Origin: Verrucomicrobiales bacterium
GTDB taxonomy: Bacteria; Verrucomicrobiota; Verrucomicrobiia; Limisphaerales; CAIMTB01
Length of the DNA: 64,000 bases
Reading direction: 5' to 3'
Assembly: GCA_016795425.1 (NCBI GenBank)
Contig: JAEUHG010000103.1
Location: 30,662 to 94,661 of the forward strand
Part shown: in pieces, positions 1-8,509 of the stretch
Position numbering within the stretch: the stretch's first letter is position 1
How the letters are laid out: every line of letters begins with the position of its first letter
Program-made: the position numbers and the translations under genes
Notes under the pieces: generated by a model
What the model was told of the DNA's origin: nothing
What the model saw: the letters and a program-made list of their open reading frames with translations, nothing else
Database searches by the model: none

Positions 1-2
1 GG

Positions 3-542
3 GCTCGTCGTCCTCGTCCCGCCGAGGCCAACCCCGAGGAGCGCGATGGAAACGAGCTCTCCGAAAAGGTGATCTACATCAATCGCTCGGCCAAGGTCGT
101 CAAAGGCGGCCGCCGGTTCAGCTTTAGCGCGCTGGTCGTGGTCGGTGACCGCAAGGGCCGCGTCGGTTTGGGGCTGGGCAAGGCTGGCGAAGTCGCCGAG
201 GCCATCAAGAAGGGTGGCGCCGTGGCCAAGCAATCCATGGTCCCGGTCGCATTGGCCACCACCACCATCCCCCACGAGGTGATGTCCGCGTTCGACGGCG
301 CCCGCGTTTTGCTCCGGCCGGCCAGCGAAGGTACGGGATTGATCGCCGGCAAGACCGTCCGGGCCGTGCTCGACGCCGCCGGTGTGCGCAACGTGCTGAG
401 CAAATCTCTCGGATCGAAGAATGCGGCCAACGTCGCCAAGGCGACCTTGTCGGCACTGGTCCGCCTGCGTTCCCGTGAGGAGATTCTGCGGGCGCGAGGC
501 ATCGAGGTGAGACGGCGGCAACCCGAAGTGGCCGCAAACTGA
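3..542 (+). CDS. rpsE: 30S ribosomal protein S5 (5' truncated by window edge)
   Basis: S5 is a small-subunit protein that lines the mRNA entry region and contributes to decoding fidelity. The visible 179 codons cover the [19 protein letters not shown] double-stranded RNA-binding segment, the [13 protein letters not shown] stretch, and the C-terminal fold with [22 protein letters not shown] at 69 could serve as a start, but the same frame is open to the window edge and encodes the conserved residues just before it ([11 protein letters not shown], where S5 proteins normally have an E-x-V-v-x-INR segment). I therefore treat the gene as beginning outside the window. The upstream part ([15 protein letters not shown]) is a polar, low-complexity N-terminal extension. 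It is the first visible gene of a co-directional spc-type operon, and rplO follows after 12 bases with no rpmD between them. Confidence 0.95.
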   Translation, partial: ARRPRPAEANPEERDGNELSEKVIYINRSAKVVKGGRRFSFSALVVVGDRKGRVGLGLGKAGEVAEAIKKGGAVAKQSMVPVALATTTIPHEVMSAFDGARVLLRPASEGTGLIAGKTVRAVLDAAGVRNVLSKSLGSKNAANVAKATLSALVRLRSREEILRARGIEVRRRQPEVAAN

Positions 543-554
543 TCGACGTATCCC

Positions 555-1028
555 ATGCGACTTCACACTCTCAAGAACCGGCCTGGGGCCCGCTCGCGCT
601 TCAAGCGCTTGGGTCACGGCGAATCCAGCGGCAAGGGCAAGACCTCCGGCCGCGGCGGAAAGGGCCAAACGGCTCGTGCCGGCGGCACCTTGCGAATTGG
701 CTTTGAGGGCGGTCAGATGCCCCTCATCCGCCGTATTCCTAAGCGTGGCTTTAACAACGCGCGGCATCGCGTCGAGTACCTGGCAGTGAACCTCGAGGCT
801 CTGAGCGGGTTCGCGGCTGATTCAGTGGTGGACCACGCGGCGTTGCGCTCCGCTGGCATTGCCCGTGGCAAGGCGGGACAGAAGATCAAGATTCTCGGAG
901 ATGGCGCGCTCGATCGACGGTTGGTGGTCCACGCGCACGCCTTCAGCGCCACCGCGCGCGGCAAGATCGAAGCCGCCGGGGGCGAATGCCATGTGATCGC
1001 GGCGAAGCCCGCCGCCAAGCAGGCTTAA
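555..1028 (+). CDS. rplO: 50S ribosomal protein L15
   Basis: L15 is a 50S subunit protein needed late in large-subunit assembly. The 157-residue product has the expected length and opens with the classic glycine- and basic-rich arm ([20 protein letters not shown], residues about 18-37), followed by [20 protein letters not shown], the L15 signature. The C-terminal half has the [12 protein letters not shown] and [15 protein letters not shown] segments of the family. The ATG at 555 lies 12 bases after the rpsE stop and has no recognisable Shine-Dalgarno sequence, so it probably depends on coupling to rpsE. In many bacteria rpmD (L30) sits between rpsE and rplO; here it is absent. Confidence 0.97.
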   Translation: MRLHTLKNRPGARSRFKRLGHGESSGKGKTSGRGGKGQTARAGGTLRIGFEGGQMPLIRRIPKRGFNNARHRVEYLAVNLEALSGFAADSVVDHAALRSAGIARGKAGQKIKILGDGALDRRLVVHAHAFSATARGKIEAAGGECHVIAAKPAAKQA

Positions 1029-1043
1029 TCCCGGAAACCGGGC

Positions 1044-2426
1044 ATGCTGTCCAAGATCCTATCCACCCTCGCGAACTGTCTCCGCGTTCCGGAGCTGAAA
1101 TCGCGCCTTATTTTCACGCTGGCCCTGCTCGGGGTCTGCCGTCTCGTCGCCATCATTCCCCTTCCGGGTCTTGACGGTGCGGCGTTGACGGCGTTCATCC
1201 GCGAGACCCAGCACAACAACCCCGGGGATTCTCTGGTGGGCATGTACAGCCTGTTCACCGGCGGCGCGCTGGAACGTTGCGCCCTCGGTGCGCTGGGCAT
1301 CATGCCCTACATCAGCGCCACCATTATCATCCAGCTGCTGGGTGCGGTGGTGCCGTCGCTCAGCAAGATGGCGCGGGAAGAGGGCGGGAGGATGAAGATC
1401 GTCCAGTACAGCCGGTACCTGACGATACTTTTGTGCCTGGGACAGGGCTTTGCGATGGCTTTGGGCTGGGAGAATCCGCAGAGCATCTTCTCCAGCTTCC
1501 AGGGTCGGCTGGTCATCATGGAGCCGATCTGGTGGTACCGCATCCAAACGGTACTCATGCTCACGGCGGGCACCATGTTGCTGGTCTGGCTGGGTGAACA
1601 GATTACCGAGCGAGGGATTGGCAATGGTGTTTCCCTGGTGATCACCATCGGCATTCTGGCCCGGCTTCCAGCCACGGCTCAGGGCGTCTATTACATGTTC
1701 TTCCCTCCGACCGGCCAGGGTGGCAAGACCATCTTCCACGCCATTGCCCTGGTGCTTCTGCTGGTGGCGGTGGTGGCGGCCGTTATTGCCGTGACCCAGG
1801 CCCAGCGCAAGATCCCGGTTCAATACGCTCAACGGTCGGTGGGACGAAAGGTGGTTCCCGGTGGAACCTCGTTCATGCCCCTGCGTGTCAATGCGGCCGG
1901 CGTGATGCCGATCATCTTCGCCCAGGCGATCCTGATGTTTCCCGAGAAACTGCTGATGACCTTGGGACAACGGTTCACCCAATTGGACTTCCTGCGGGTG
2001 CTCGGCACCACCATCTCGCACGGTCGCCCTGCCTACCTCCTCATGGAGGCGGCCATGATCATCTTCTTCTCGTACTTCTGGGTGGCGACGATCTTCAACG
2101 AGATCCAGATCGCCGACGATTTGAAGAAGTACGGTGGCTATATCCCGGGGGTGCGACCGGGCCAGGCAACGAGCGACTTCCTCCACTGGACGATGAGCCG
2201 CATCACTCTTGCTGGGGCGGTGTTCCTGGCGGCGATCGCCATTCTACCGGTGGTGCTGTACCGGGCCATGGAAGTGCCTTTTGAAGTGGCCAGCTTTTTT
2301 GGCGGCACGAGTATTTTGATCACGGTCGGTGTGCTCCTGGACACCCTCCGGCAACTGGAATCGTTCCTGTTGATGCGGCATTACGACGGCTTCCTCAAGA
2401 AGGGTCGTGTCCGCGGACGATTCTGA
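1044..2426 (+). CDS. secY: Protein translocase subunit SecY
   Basis: SecY is the channel-forming subunit of the SecYEG translocon in the inner membrane. The 460-residue protein has about ten predicted hydrophobic segments. Recognisable blocks are the N-terminal LKSRLIFTLALLGVCRL helix, the plug-domain region with SLFTGGALERCALGALGIMPYISA, the GNGVSLVI segment, the cytoplasmic loop QRKIPVQYAQR, the VMPIIFAQ segment and the C-terminal KKYGGYIPGVRPGQ and FGGTSILITVGV motifs. Its length is normal (about 430-480). It starts 15 bases after rplO, as in the canonical spc operon. In many genomes adk follows; here the next gene is map. Confidence 0.98.
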   Translation: MLSKILSTLANCLRVPELKSRLIFTLALLGVCRLVAIIPLPGLDGAALTAFIRETQHNNPGDSLVGMYSLFTGGALERCALGALGIMPYISATIIIQLLGAVVPSLSKMAREEGGRMKIVQYSRYLTILLCLGQGFAMALGWENPQSIFSSFQGRLVIMEPIWWYRIQTVLMLTAGTMLLVWLGEQITERGIGNGVSLVITIGILARLPATAQGVYYMFFPPTGQGGKTIFHAIALVLLLVAVVAAVIAVTQAQRKIPVQYAQRSVGRKVVPGGTSFMPLRVNAAGVMPIIFAQAILMFPEKLLMTLGQRFTQLDFLRVLGTTISHGRPAYLLMEAAMIIFFSYFWVATIFNEIQIADDLKKYGGYIPGVRPGQATSDFLHWTMSRITLAGAVFLAAIAILPVVLYRAMEVPFEVASFFGGTSILITVGVLLDTLRQLESFLLMRHYDGFLKKGRVRGRF

Positions 2427-2519
2427 AGGTGGGTTTCGGTTCATTGAAAACGCCTGCAACGTTCCGCGGTGGCGCGACGGGCATGGCTTCGGCAGGTGCC
2501 GAGGGAAGGCCGCGTGGGG

Positions 2520-3275
2520 TTGATTAAGAATCCAGCGGAGATCGGTGCCATCCGCCAGGCGAGTCGGTTGGCGCAGCAGGTGCTCGAGGAGGTCGGACAC
2601 CAGTTGCGTCCTGGCATGACGACGTTGGAGATCGACGAACTGGCGGCTGAAGCCATTCGGACTCGGGGTGCCAAGAGTGCGTTCCTGGGTTACCGGGGAT
2701 TTCCGCGGCACACTTGCATCTCGGTCAACGAAGAGGTGGTGCACGGGGTGGCGGGGTCACGCCGGATTCAGTTCGGCGACATTGTGAGCGTGGATGTCGG
2801 GGTCGTGTACCGGGGATTCATCGGGGACACGGCGGCGACCTTCCCGGTGGGGGGATGCGATCCGGGGGCGCAGCGCCTGCTGGAAGTGACCCAGGATGCG
2901 CTGATGGCGGGAATCGCTCAGGCGCGCGCGGGTCACGCGGTGGAAGCGATTTCGAAGGCGGTGCAGGAAGTGGTGGAAAATGCAGGCTTCAGTGTCGTGC
3001 GCGAGTTTGTCGGCCATGGAGTGGGTCGCACCGTGCACGAGGAGCCGCAGGTGCCGAATTTTGTCGAACCGGGACGGAGGTCGCCCCGGTTACGGGCGGG
3101 AATGACGATTGCGATTGAGCCGATGGTGAATGCGGGGCGGCGGGACGTCAGAGTCTTGAATGACGGCTGGACGGTGGTGACGGCAGATGGCAAGCTCTCC
3201 GCCCATTTTGAGCATACGGTGTTGGTTACGGACGGAGAGCCGGAGATTCTGACGTGTCGAGAGAGGACGCCATAA
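2520..3275 (+). CDS. map: Type I methionine aminopeptidase
   Basis: This enzyme removes the initiator methionine from nascent proteins and is a dinuclear metal hydrolase. The family metal ligands are visible: Asp in [19 protein letters not shown] (two aspartates), His in [13 protein letters not shown], Glu in AIEPMVN and Glu in AHFEHTVLV near the C-terminus. The open frame extends back to a GTG at 2469, but homologues begin right at the segment I-K-N-P-A-E-I. The TTG at 2520 is preceded by AGGGAAGG at 2502-2509 and gives a normal length of 251 residues; GTG 2514 is an alternative start. It lies about 90 bases after secY and overlaps infA by 22 bases, which suggests translational coupling. Confidence 0.95.
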   Translation: MIKNPAEIGAIRQASRLAQQVLEEVGHQLRPGMTTLEIDELAAEAIRTRGAKSAFLGYRGFPRHTCISVNEEVVHGVAGSRRIQFGDIVSVDVGVVYRGFIGDTAATFPVGGCDPGAQRLLEVTQDALMAGIAQARAGHAVEAISKAVQEVVENAGFSVVREFVGHGVGRTVHEEPQVPNFVEPGRRSPRLRAGMTIAIEPMVNAGRRDVRVLNDGWTVVTADGKLSAHFEHTVLVTDGEPEILTCRERTP

Positions 3276-3472
3276 GGGTGGAAGGGACGGTGGTGGAAGT
3301 GCTGCCGAATACGATGTTTCGGGTGGCATTGCCAAACGGGCACCGGATCCTGGCTCATATCTCGGGGAAGATGCGGTTGAATTTCATCCGCATTTTGCCC
3401 GGGGACAAAGTCGTGGTGGAGATGTCTCCCTACGATTTGTCGAAGGGATGTATTACATATCGACAGAAGTAA
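3254..3472 (+). CDS. infA: Translation initiation factor IF-1
   Basis: IF-1 binds the 30S A site during initiation. The 72-residue product has the exact family length. It is a single S1-like OB fold with hallmark segments [36 protein letters not shown] and the C-terminal [13 protein letters not shown]. The GTG start at 3254 lies inside the 3' end of map in another frame, 22 bases before the map stop, so the two are probably co-translated. The map-infA-rpmJ-rpsM order is a well-known conserved arrangement. Confidence 0.97.
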   Translation: MSREDAIRVEGTVVEVLPNTMFRVALPNGHRILAHISGKMRLNFIRILPGDKVVVEMSPYDLSKGCITYRQK

Positions 3473-3479
3473 TTTTGCC

Positions 3480-3593
3480 ATGAAAGTCCGGGCTTCGGTT
3501 AAAAAATTGTGTGAGAACTGCAAAGTGGTCCGCCGAAAGGGCGTGATCCGCGTCATCTGTTCCAACCCGCGCCATAAACAGCGCCAAGGCTAA
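3480..3593 (+). CDS. rpmJ: 50S ribosomal protein L36
   Basis: L36 is the smallest 50S protein. The 37-residue frame starts [19 protein letters not shown] and ends with [11 protein letters not shown], a complete family match. It is the zinc-ribbon (C+) type: cysteines 11, 14 and 27 plus histidine 32 form the CxxC...C...H set. It begins 7 bases after the infA stop and is followed within 10 bases by rpsM, the usual location. Confidence 0.97.
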   Translation: MKVRASVKKLCENCKVVRRKGVIRVICSNPRHKQRQG

Positions 3594-3602
3594 TTCACTG
3601 CC

Positions 3603-3998
3603 ATGCCACGCATCATAGGTGTCGAGATTCCCGGCGATAAGCGCATCGAGATCGCGCTCCGCTACGTCTATGGCATCGGTCCGAAGAACGCGCTCGACGT
3701 TCTGGAACGAGCCAACATTCCGCTGGGTCTCAGGGCCAAGGACCTGACCGAACAACAGCTATCCCAGATCGTGCACGCGATCCAGGATGCCAAGTACGTG
3801 ATCGAGGGTGACCTCCGTCGCGAAATCGGTCTGAACCTGAAGCGCTTGCAGGCCATTAAGTGCTACCGCGGCGTGCGCCACCTCCGGAGCCTTCCGGTGC
3901 GCGGACAGCGGACGCAGACCAATGCGCGTACCCGCAAGGGGCCGCGGAAGACGGTCGGCGTGCAACGGAATCCCAACGCCAAGACCGGCATTCACTAG
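3603..3998 (+). CDS. rpsM: 30S ribosomal protein S13
   Basis: S13 sits in the head of the 30S subunit and contacts the P-site tRNA and the 50S subunit. The 131-residue protein starts MPRIIGVEIPGDKRIEIALR, contains the IYGIG-type helix-hairpin segment (YVYGIGPKNA), and ends with the basic tail GQRTQTNARTRKGPRK that reaches the tRNA. Length and domain order are typical. It is the first gene of the alpha-type cluster rpsM-rpsK-rpsD-rpoA-rplQ and follows rpmJ after 9 bases. Confidence 0.98.
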   Translation: MPRIIGVEIPGDKRIEIALRYVYGIGPKNALDVLERANIPLGLRAKDLTEQQLSQIVHAIQDAKYVIEGDLRREIGLNLKRLQAIKCYRGVRHLRSLPVRGQRTQTNARTRKGPRKTVGVQRNPNAKTGIH

Positions 3999-4007
3999 TT
4001 TCATCCC

Positions 4008-4682
4008 ATGGCTGACGAGAAGACTCCATCCCCCGCCGCGAGCCCTGCTCCGGACGCGGCAAGTTCCAAGCCGGCAAAGTCCGGCGGCTCTGAAGGCAAA
4101 GCCCCCAAGGCGAAGAAAGCAGCTGCGGCACCCGCCGCTGCCGCCGCAACCGGCGACGGCGCCTCGACCGCTCCGGCTGCCGCCGCACCCGCAGCGGGCG
4201 CAGCTCCCGCTGCTGCGGGCGATGCCGCCCCTGCCGCGCCCGCGGGCCCGACCGCCGGCACGGCTCCCACCGCCGCGGAACTGCTGGGCGACGCCGCTGG
4301 TGCCAAGAAGATCATCAAGGCCAAGGGCTCGAAGAACGTCGTGGTGGGCGTGGCCCACATCTTGGCGACGTTCAACAACACCCAGGTTTCGATCACCGAT
4401 ATGCAGGGCAACGTGATCGGCTGGTCCTGCGCGGGACGGGTGGGCTTCAAGGGGTCCCGCAAGAGCACCGCGTTTGCGGCGCAGCAGGTCGCCCAGGACG
4501 CCGCCCGCCAGGCGATGTCGCATGGTCTGAAGGAAATCGAAGTCCGGGTCAAGGGGCCGGGATCGGGCCGTGAATCGGCGATCCGCGCGCTTCAGGGCAT
4601 CGGTTTGGAGATCAGCGCCATTCGTGACGAAACGCCGGTTCCGCACAATGGCTGCCGCCCGCGCAAGAAGCGTCGCGTCTAA
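4008..4682 (+). CDS. rpsK: 30S ribosomal protein S11 with long Ala/Pro-rich N-terminal extension
   Basis: S11 is a platform protein of the 30S subunit near the mRNA exit. The conserved core occupies roughly residues 103-224 and includes [47 protein letters not shown] and the terminal [13 protein letters not shown]. Ordinary S11 is about 130 residues; this one is 224 because of about 100 extra residues made largely of alanine and proline with a few Lys-rich patches (for example [20 protein letters not shown]). The extension is in frame with ATG 4008, which lies 9 bases after rpsM. The only later ATG codons in frame (around 4401 and 4518) fall inside the conserved core. The extension is probably disordered and surface exposed; its role is unknown. 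Confidence 0.96.
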   Translation: MADEKTPSPAASPAPDAASSKPAKSGGSEGKAPKAKKAAAAPAAAAATGDGASTAPAAAAPAAGAAPAAAGDAAPAAPAGPTAGTAPTAAELLGDAAGAKKIIKAKGSKNVVVGVAHILATFNNTQVSITDMQGNVIGWSCAGRVGFKGSRKSTAFAAQQVAQDAARQAMSHGLKEIEVRVKGPGSGRESAIRALQGIGLEISAIRDETPVPHNGCRPRKKRRV

Positions 4683-4718
4683 GGAAGAACCATTTTACTG
4701 CTCTGGAGAACCACGTTC

Positions 4719-5327
4719 ATGGCACGATATACCGGACCCCGGGAGCGCATCAGCCGCCGATTGGGCGTTCCCATTTTTGGATATTCGAAATCCCTGGAGA
4801 AGCGGAATTACCCTCCGGGACAGCACGGTCCGAAGAGCCGCCGCAAGGTGACCGATTACGCTCTCGGATTGTTGGAGAAGCAGAAGCTGCGGTACTACTA
4901 CGGACTGCAGGAGCGTCAGTTTCGCCGGGTGTACGAGGCGGCCTTGCGTCGCCGCGGTGTCACCGGCGAGCAGATGCTCCAGTTGTTGGAGACTCGCTTG
5001 GACAGCATCGTGTACTCGCTGGGATTGGCGAACACGCGTCCTGCCGCGCGCCAGATGATCGGGCACGGACACGTCAAGGTGAACGGGCGCAAGGTGGATG
5101 TTCCGTCCTTCGCGGTGAAGCCGAACGATGTGATTGAGATCCGTGGCAACGCGGTGTCTCGTCAGTTGGCGACGAAGGGTTTGGAGCTTTCGACGAGCCG
5201 GCCGGTTCCGGACTGGCTGTCGGTGAACAAGGAGGGGCTCAAGGGCACGGTGGTTCGGATGCCGACCCGTGAGGACTTGCAGCCCATCGCCAACGAACAA
5301 GCGGTCGTCGAATTCTACTCCCGATAA
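4719..5327 (+). CDS. rpsD: 30S ribosomal protein S4
   Basis: S4 binds 16S rRNA early and nucleates 30S assembly. The 202-residue protein has the N-terminal MARYTGPRERISRRLGVPIF region, the YYGLQERQFRRVYEAA block and the S4 RNA-binding domain with LLETRLDSIVYSLGLANTR and GHVKVNGRKVDVPSF. No cysteine zinc motif is present, so this is the zinc-independent (C-) form. It follows rpsK after 36 bases. In several bacteria S4 also represses its own operon; a small hairpin lies just downstream at 5341-5366, but whether it binds S4 is not known. Confidence 0.98.
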   Translation: MARYTGPRERISRRLGVPIFGYSKSLEKRNYPPGQHGPKSRRKVTDYALGLLEKQKLRYYYGLQERQFRRVYEAALRRRGVTGEQMLQLLETRLDSIVYSLGLANTRPAARQMIGHGHVKVNGRKVDVPSFAVKPNDVIEIRGNAVSRQLATKGLELSTSRPVPDWLSVNKEGLKGTVVRMPTREDLQPIANEQAVVEFYSR

Positions 5328-5340
5328 CCAAAGCCTTGAG

Positions 5341-5366
5341 ACGTGACGGCCGCAGGGCGGTCACGT
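5341..5366 (+). other. Hairpin in the rpsD-rpoA spacer
   Basis: ACGTGAC at 5341-5347 can pair with GTCACGT at 5360-5366, followed inward by one mismatch and three more pairs. There is no T-run after it, so it is not a standard terminator. It sits in the only sizeable spacer (109 bases) of the ribosomal operon, directly upstream of rpoA. It could be an RNA processing or attenuation element, or an S4 target; the assignment is inference only. Confidence 0.3.
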
Positions 5367-5425
5367 GACGAATATACGGCGGGTCGCGGCAAAGGGAGTG
5401 TCGCGGTCGGCAGGTTAAATTCGTC

Positions 5426-5431
5426 AGGAGG
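5426..5431 (+). promoter_or_regulatory. Consensus ribosome binding site of rpoA
   Basis: AGGAGG lies 5 bases before the ATG at 5437. It is the only full Shine-Dalgarno consensus among the genes of this operon; most of the others have no clear site and short spacers. This suggests that rpoA is initiated independently while its neighbours rely on coupling or SD-independent initiation. Confidence 0.75.
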
Positions 5432-5436
5432 AACAC

Positions 5437-6450
5437 ATGCCAGTCAGACTAGGTCGATTTGAAATGCCGAAGCGCTTGGTCAAAGACGAAGCGAGCGCGA
5501 CGGACACATACGCTAAGTTCACCGCGGAACCCTTCGAGACGGGTTACGGGTACACCATCGGCAACAGCCTGCGCCGCGTCCTGCTGTCTTCGCTGGATGG
5601 CTCGGCCATCACCTCCTTCAAGGTGGAAGGCGCGATGCACGAGTTCACCACCATCGAAGGCGTGGTGGAGGACGTCACGGAAATCGTGCTCAACCTGAAG
5701 AAGGTCAAATTCAAGCACTTCACCCGCGACCCCCAGCTGCTGCGACTCTCCGTGAACAAGGAGGGTGCGGTGACGGCCGGCGACATCGACCCGACCGACA
5801 AGCTCGAGTTGGTGAATCCGAAGCAGTTGATCTGCACGCTCGACAAGAAGAAGAAGCTCGAGATGGAACTCGAGGTCAAGGTGGGGCGTGGTTTCTGCCC
5901 TGCGGACGAGAATAAGCGGGTGGATCAACCGATCGGCGTGATCGCCATCGATTCGATTTTTTCCCCGGTGCTCCGGGTTCGCTACAACGTCGAGGCGGCG
6001 CGCGTCGGTCAGCGCACCGACTACGACAAGTTGGTGCTGGAGATCTGGACGGACGGCCGCGTCACGCCGCAGGACGCGCTGGTCCAATCCAGCTCCATTC
6101 TCAAGAAGCACCTGGAATCCTTCTATAATTACGACGAGAACGCGGTGCAGTTCGAGGAGGAACGTGGCAAGGAGGACGAGGAGCGCGAGCGATTCAAGAA
6201 GCTCCTGCTCATGTCGGTCAATGAGATCGAACTCTCTGTCCGGGCCGCGAACTGCCTGAACAACGCCAACATCACGACGGTCGGCCAGTTGGCCATGAAG
6301 ACCGAAAGCGAGATGCTCAAGTACCGCAATTTCGGCAAGAAATCGCTCAACGAGATCAAGGACAAGCTGGCGACCCTTGGCCTGTCGTTGGGCATGAACA
6401 TCGACCCGTCCCTCCTGGAAGCCCCCAAGGAGGAACCTCCCACCGTCTGA
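5437..6450 (+). CDS. rpoA: DNA-directed RNA polymerase subunit alpha
   Basis: The alpha subunit dimerises to scaffold RNA polymerase assembly, and its C-terminal domain contacts UP elements and activators. The 337-residue product has the N-terminal domain (about residues 15-235) with FETGYGYTIGNSLRRVLLSS and VEGVVEDVTEI-type segments, and the C-terminal helix-hairpin-helix domain (about 255-325) with ELSVRAANCLNNANITTVGQ and LKYRNFGKKSLNEIKDKLA. Length is normal. The start at 5437 is fixed by a perfect AGGAGG five bases upstream. It follows rpsD after 109 bases and precedes rplQ by 3 bases. Confidence 0.98.
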   Translation: MPVRLGRFEMPKRLVKDEASATDTYAKFTAEPFETGYGYTIGNSLRRVLLSSLDGSAITSFKVEGAMHEFTTIEGVVEDVTEIVLNLKKVKFKHFTRDPQLLRLSVNKEGAVTAGDIDPTDKLELVNPKQLICTLDKKKKLEMELEVKVGRGFCPADENKRVDQPIGVIAIDSIFSPVLRVRYNVEAARVGQRTDYDKLVLEIWTDGRVTPQDALVQSSSILKKHLESFYNYDENAVQFEEERGKEDEERERFKKLLLMSVNEIELSVRAANCLNNANITTVGQLAMKTESEMLKYRNFGKKSLNEIKDKLATLGLSLGMNIDPSLLEAPKEEPPTV

Positions 6451-6453
6451 TCC

Positions 6454-7005
6454 ATGCGCCATCTCAAGCGAACCGCCAAGCTGGGACGCAAGTCCGAGCA
6501 TCGCAACATGCTGCTGGCCAATTTGGTCAACAGCTTGATCAAGCACCGCCGCATCACCACCACCCTGGCCAAGGCCAAGGCGGCCCAACGCGTCGCCGAG
6601 CGCATGGTGACACTCGGGAAACGCGGTCAGGCCGCCGTTGCGGCGGCCGGGTCCGTCTCCGACGACAAGGCGAAGAAGGAGAAACTGGCCGAGAACGTGC
6701 ATTGCCGCCGTCTGGTGGCCGCGCGTCTCCACCAGCAGCCTCGCACTTTGTTCCCGAGCAAGGAAGCCCGGCTGAAATGGCACAAGAATGAGGACGTGGT
6801 CCACATCCTCTTCGACCAAATCGCTCCGGCATTCCAGAATCGAAGCGGGGGCTATACCCGCATCGTGAAGCTCGCCGCCGCCCGTCGCGGTGACGCCGGC
6901 CAGCAGGCGATCCTCGAATGGGTCGACCTTCCGGCATCGGCCGACGCGGCCGTCTCCACCCCTTCGGCCGAGGCCAAGCCCGCCGAAGGTTCCGAGTCCA
7001 AGTAA
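6454..7005 (+). CDS. rplQ: 50S ribosomal protein L17 with C-terminal extension
   Basis: L17 is a 50S protein near the peptide exit tunnel. The core is clear: MRHLKRTAKLGRKSEHRNML, then NLVNSLIKHRRITTTLAKAK, and the later GGYTRIVKLAAARRGD segment that normally closes the protein. At 183 residues it is longer than the usual 115-130. The excess is an insert around residues 60-75 (AAAGSVSDDKAKKEK) and a tail of about 40 residues (about 145-183) rich in Ala, Pro and Ser. It starts 3 bases after rpoA and is followed by a strong intrinsic terminator, so it ends the operon. Confidence 0.97.
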   Translation: MRHLKRTAKLGRKSEHRNMLLANLVNSLIKHRRITTTLAKAKAAQRVAERMVTLGKRGQAAVAAAGSVSDDKAKKEKLAENVHCRRLVAARLHQQPRTLFPSKEARLKWHKNEDVVHILFDQIAPAFQNRSGGYTRIVKLAAARRGDAGQQAILEWVDLPASADAAVSTPSAEAKPAEGSESK

Positions 7006-7031
7006 GGTCCGGAAATCATCCGTTCCTGCGA

Positions 7032-7075
7032 AAGGCCCGCCTCCGAAAGAAAGGCGGGCCTTCTTCGTCTTTTTT
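7032..7075 (+). terminator. Intrinsic terminator of the ribosomal operon
   Basis: An 11-bp perfect stem (AAGGCCCGCCT at 7032-7042 with AGGCGGGCCTT at 7052-7062) with a 9-base loop is followed by CTTCGTCTTTTTT. It lies 26 bases after the rplQ stop and upstream of the MFS gene. Confidence 0.9.
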
Positions 7076-7136
7076 CAGTGGAACCGAATTCGGACTTGGT
7101 TTGGGTTGCGGATGCGCGTTAGTCAACGGCGATCGC

Positions 7137-8507
7137 ATGACGTCCTCCGCAAATCCCGCCGATGGCCCATGGTGGCGCCAGCTGAATCGCTATCATTGGT
7201 TCGTCTTCTCCATGGCCAGTCTGGCTTGGCTTTTCGACTGCCTGGACCAGCAGTTGTTTATCCTGGCCCGGCCCGCCGCAATGAAGACGTTGTTGCCGCC
7301 GGGATTGGACGCGAATGAGTACGGGGGTTATGCCACGGCCATCTTCGTGGCGGGATGGGCAACCGGCGGACTGGTGTTCGGTGCGGTGGGGGATCGGATT
7401 GGTCGTGGACGCACGCTCACCCTGACGGTGCTTCTCTATTCGGTGTTCACCGGACTGTCGGCTCTGTCGACCGGTTGGCTCGATTTTGCCGCGTACCGTT
7501 TTATCACGGGACTGGGGGTAGGTGGCGTTTTTGGGTTGGCCGTAGCCCTGATTGCGGATGCGCTTCCTGATTCAGCACGAACCGGGGCTTTGGGATCGCT
7601 GCAAGCGTTGTCGGCGGTCGGAAACGTGACGGCGGGACTCATCAGTATGCTGGTGGGCCAGTTGGTGGCGACGAATCGCGTTTCCGCTGATTGGTCCTGG
7701 AAACTGATGTTTCTCTTGGGCGCTCTCCCGGCGTTCCTATGCGTCTTCCTGCAATGGCGGCTGAAGGAGCCGGAGAAGTGGGTGAAAGCCCGGGAGGAAG
7801 GACGTCGAACCGGGGCCGCCTTCGGTTCTTACGCCTCGTTGTTTGGGGAGGCGCGTTGGCGTAAGCCGGCGCTATTTGGCATGGCCCTGTGTGTGGCGGG
7901 AGTCATCGGGCTGTGGGGCATCGGCTTTTTTGCGCCGGAGCTCGTGGGTCCGGTGATCGAACGATCGCTGCGGGAACAAAACCTGCCCGCCGAGAAGATC
8001 GCTGGCGCACGCAGCATTTGGATCGGCATCAACTCGATCGTCTTCAATGTCGGGGCCTTCATCGGAATGATCCTGATGACGCGATTGTGTCAGAAGGCAG
8101 GGCGGCGCCCCGCGTTCGCGGTCGCCTTCGTGGCTGCCATGGTGGCCACGATCGGCTATTTCCAATTTTTCAACGGCAAGGGGGACATCTGGATGAGCGC
8201 CGTCATGGGTGCCTGCCAGTTGGCATTGTTCGCGGGCTTTGCCATCTACCTGCCGGAACTGTTTCCTCTGCGGCTGCGCAGCACGGGCACCAGTTTCTGT
8301 TATAACGTGGGACGTTTTCTCGCCGCCAGCGGGCCATTTACCCTGGGAAAACTGCAGGCCGCGTTGAAGGCCGGAGCCACGAACCCGGAGGCCAAGATCG
8401 ATGCGTTTCGCAGCGCCGCCACCTGGATGAGCGGCATCTTCCTGGTCGGCTTGGTAGCGTTGTGGTTCCTCCCGGAAACCAAGGGCAAGCCGTTGCCGGA
8501 AGATTGA
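7137..8507 (+). CDS. MFS transporter (sugar/organic acid porter-like)
   Basis: This is a 456-residue inner-membrane transporter of the major facilitator superfamily with about 12 hydrophobic segments. The conserved loop between helices 2 and 3 reads GAVGDRIGRGRTL (G-x3-D-R-x-G-R-R type), and the protein ends with the LPETKGKPLPED motif typical of sugar-porter and aromatic-acid-porter subfamilies. LDQQLFILARP in helix 1 marks the substrate-side region. The frame is open back to 6918, inside rplQ, but ATG 7137 places the start just before a short soluble leader and helix 1, after the ribosomal terminator. It is convergent with the acyl-CoA synthetase, with only 2 bases between the stops. The substrate cannot be read from the sequence. 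Confidence 0.88.
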   Translation: MTSSANPADGPWWRQLNRYHWFVFSMASLAWLFDCLDQQLFILARPAAMKTLLPPGLDANEYGGYATAIFVAGWATGGLVFGAVGDRIGRGRTLTLTVLLYSVFTGLSALSTGWLDFAAYRFITGLGVGGVFGLAVALIADALPDSARTGALGSLQALSAVGNVTAGLISMLVGQLVATNRVSADWSWKLMFLLGALPAFLCVFLQWRLKEPEKWVKAREEGRRTGAAFGSYASLFGEARWRKPALFGMALCVAGVIGLWGIGFFAPELVGPVIERSLREQNLPAEKIAGARSIWIGINSIVFNVGAFIGMILMTRLCQKAGRRPAFAVAFVAAMVATIGYFQFFNGKGDIWMSAVMGACQLALFAGFAIYLPELFPLRLRSTGTSFCYNVGRFLAASGPFTLGKLQAALKAGATNPEAKIDAFRSAATWMSGIFLVGLVALWFLPETKGKPLPED

Positions 8508-8509
8508 GA

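Noticed and set aside
1059..2186. 375-codon open frame on the minus strand
   Set aside because: Antisense to secY; composition is His/Gln/Arg/Asp-rich with no family resemblance.
5449..6819. 456-codon open frame on the minus strand
   Set aside because: Antisense to rpoA and rplQ, both certain.
6918..7136. Upstream extension of the MFS gene into rplQ
   Set aside because: The extension is Arg/Gly-rich, overlaps rplQ in another frame and crosses the intrinsic terminator. ATG 7137 precedes the first membrane helix.
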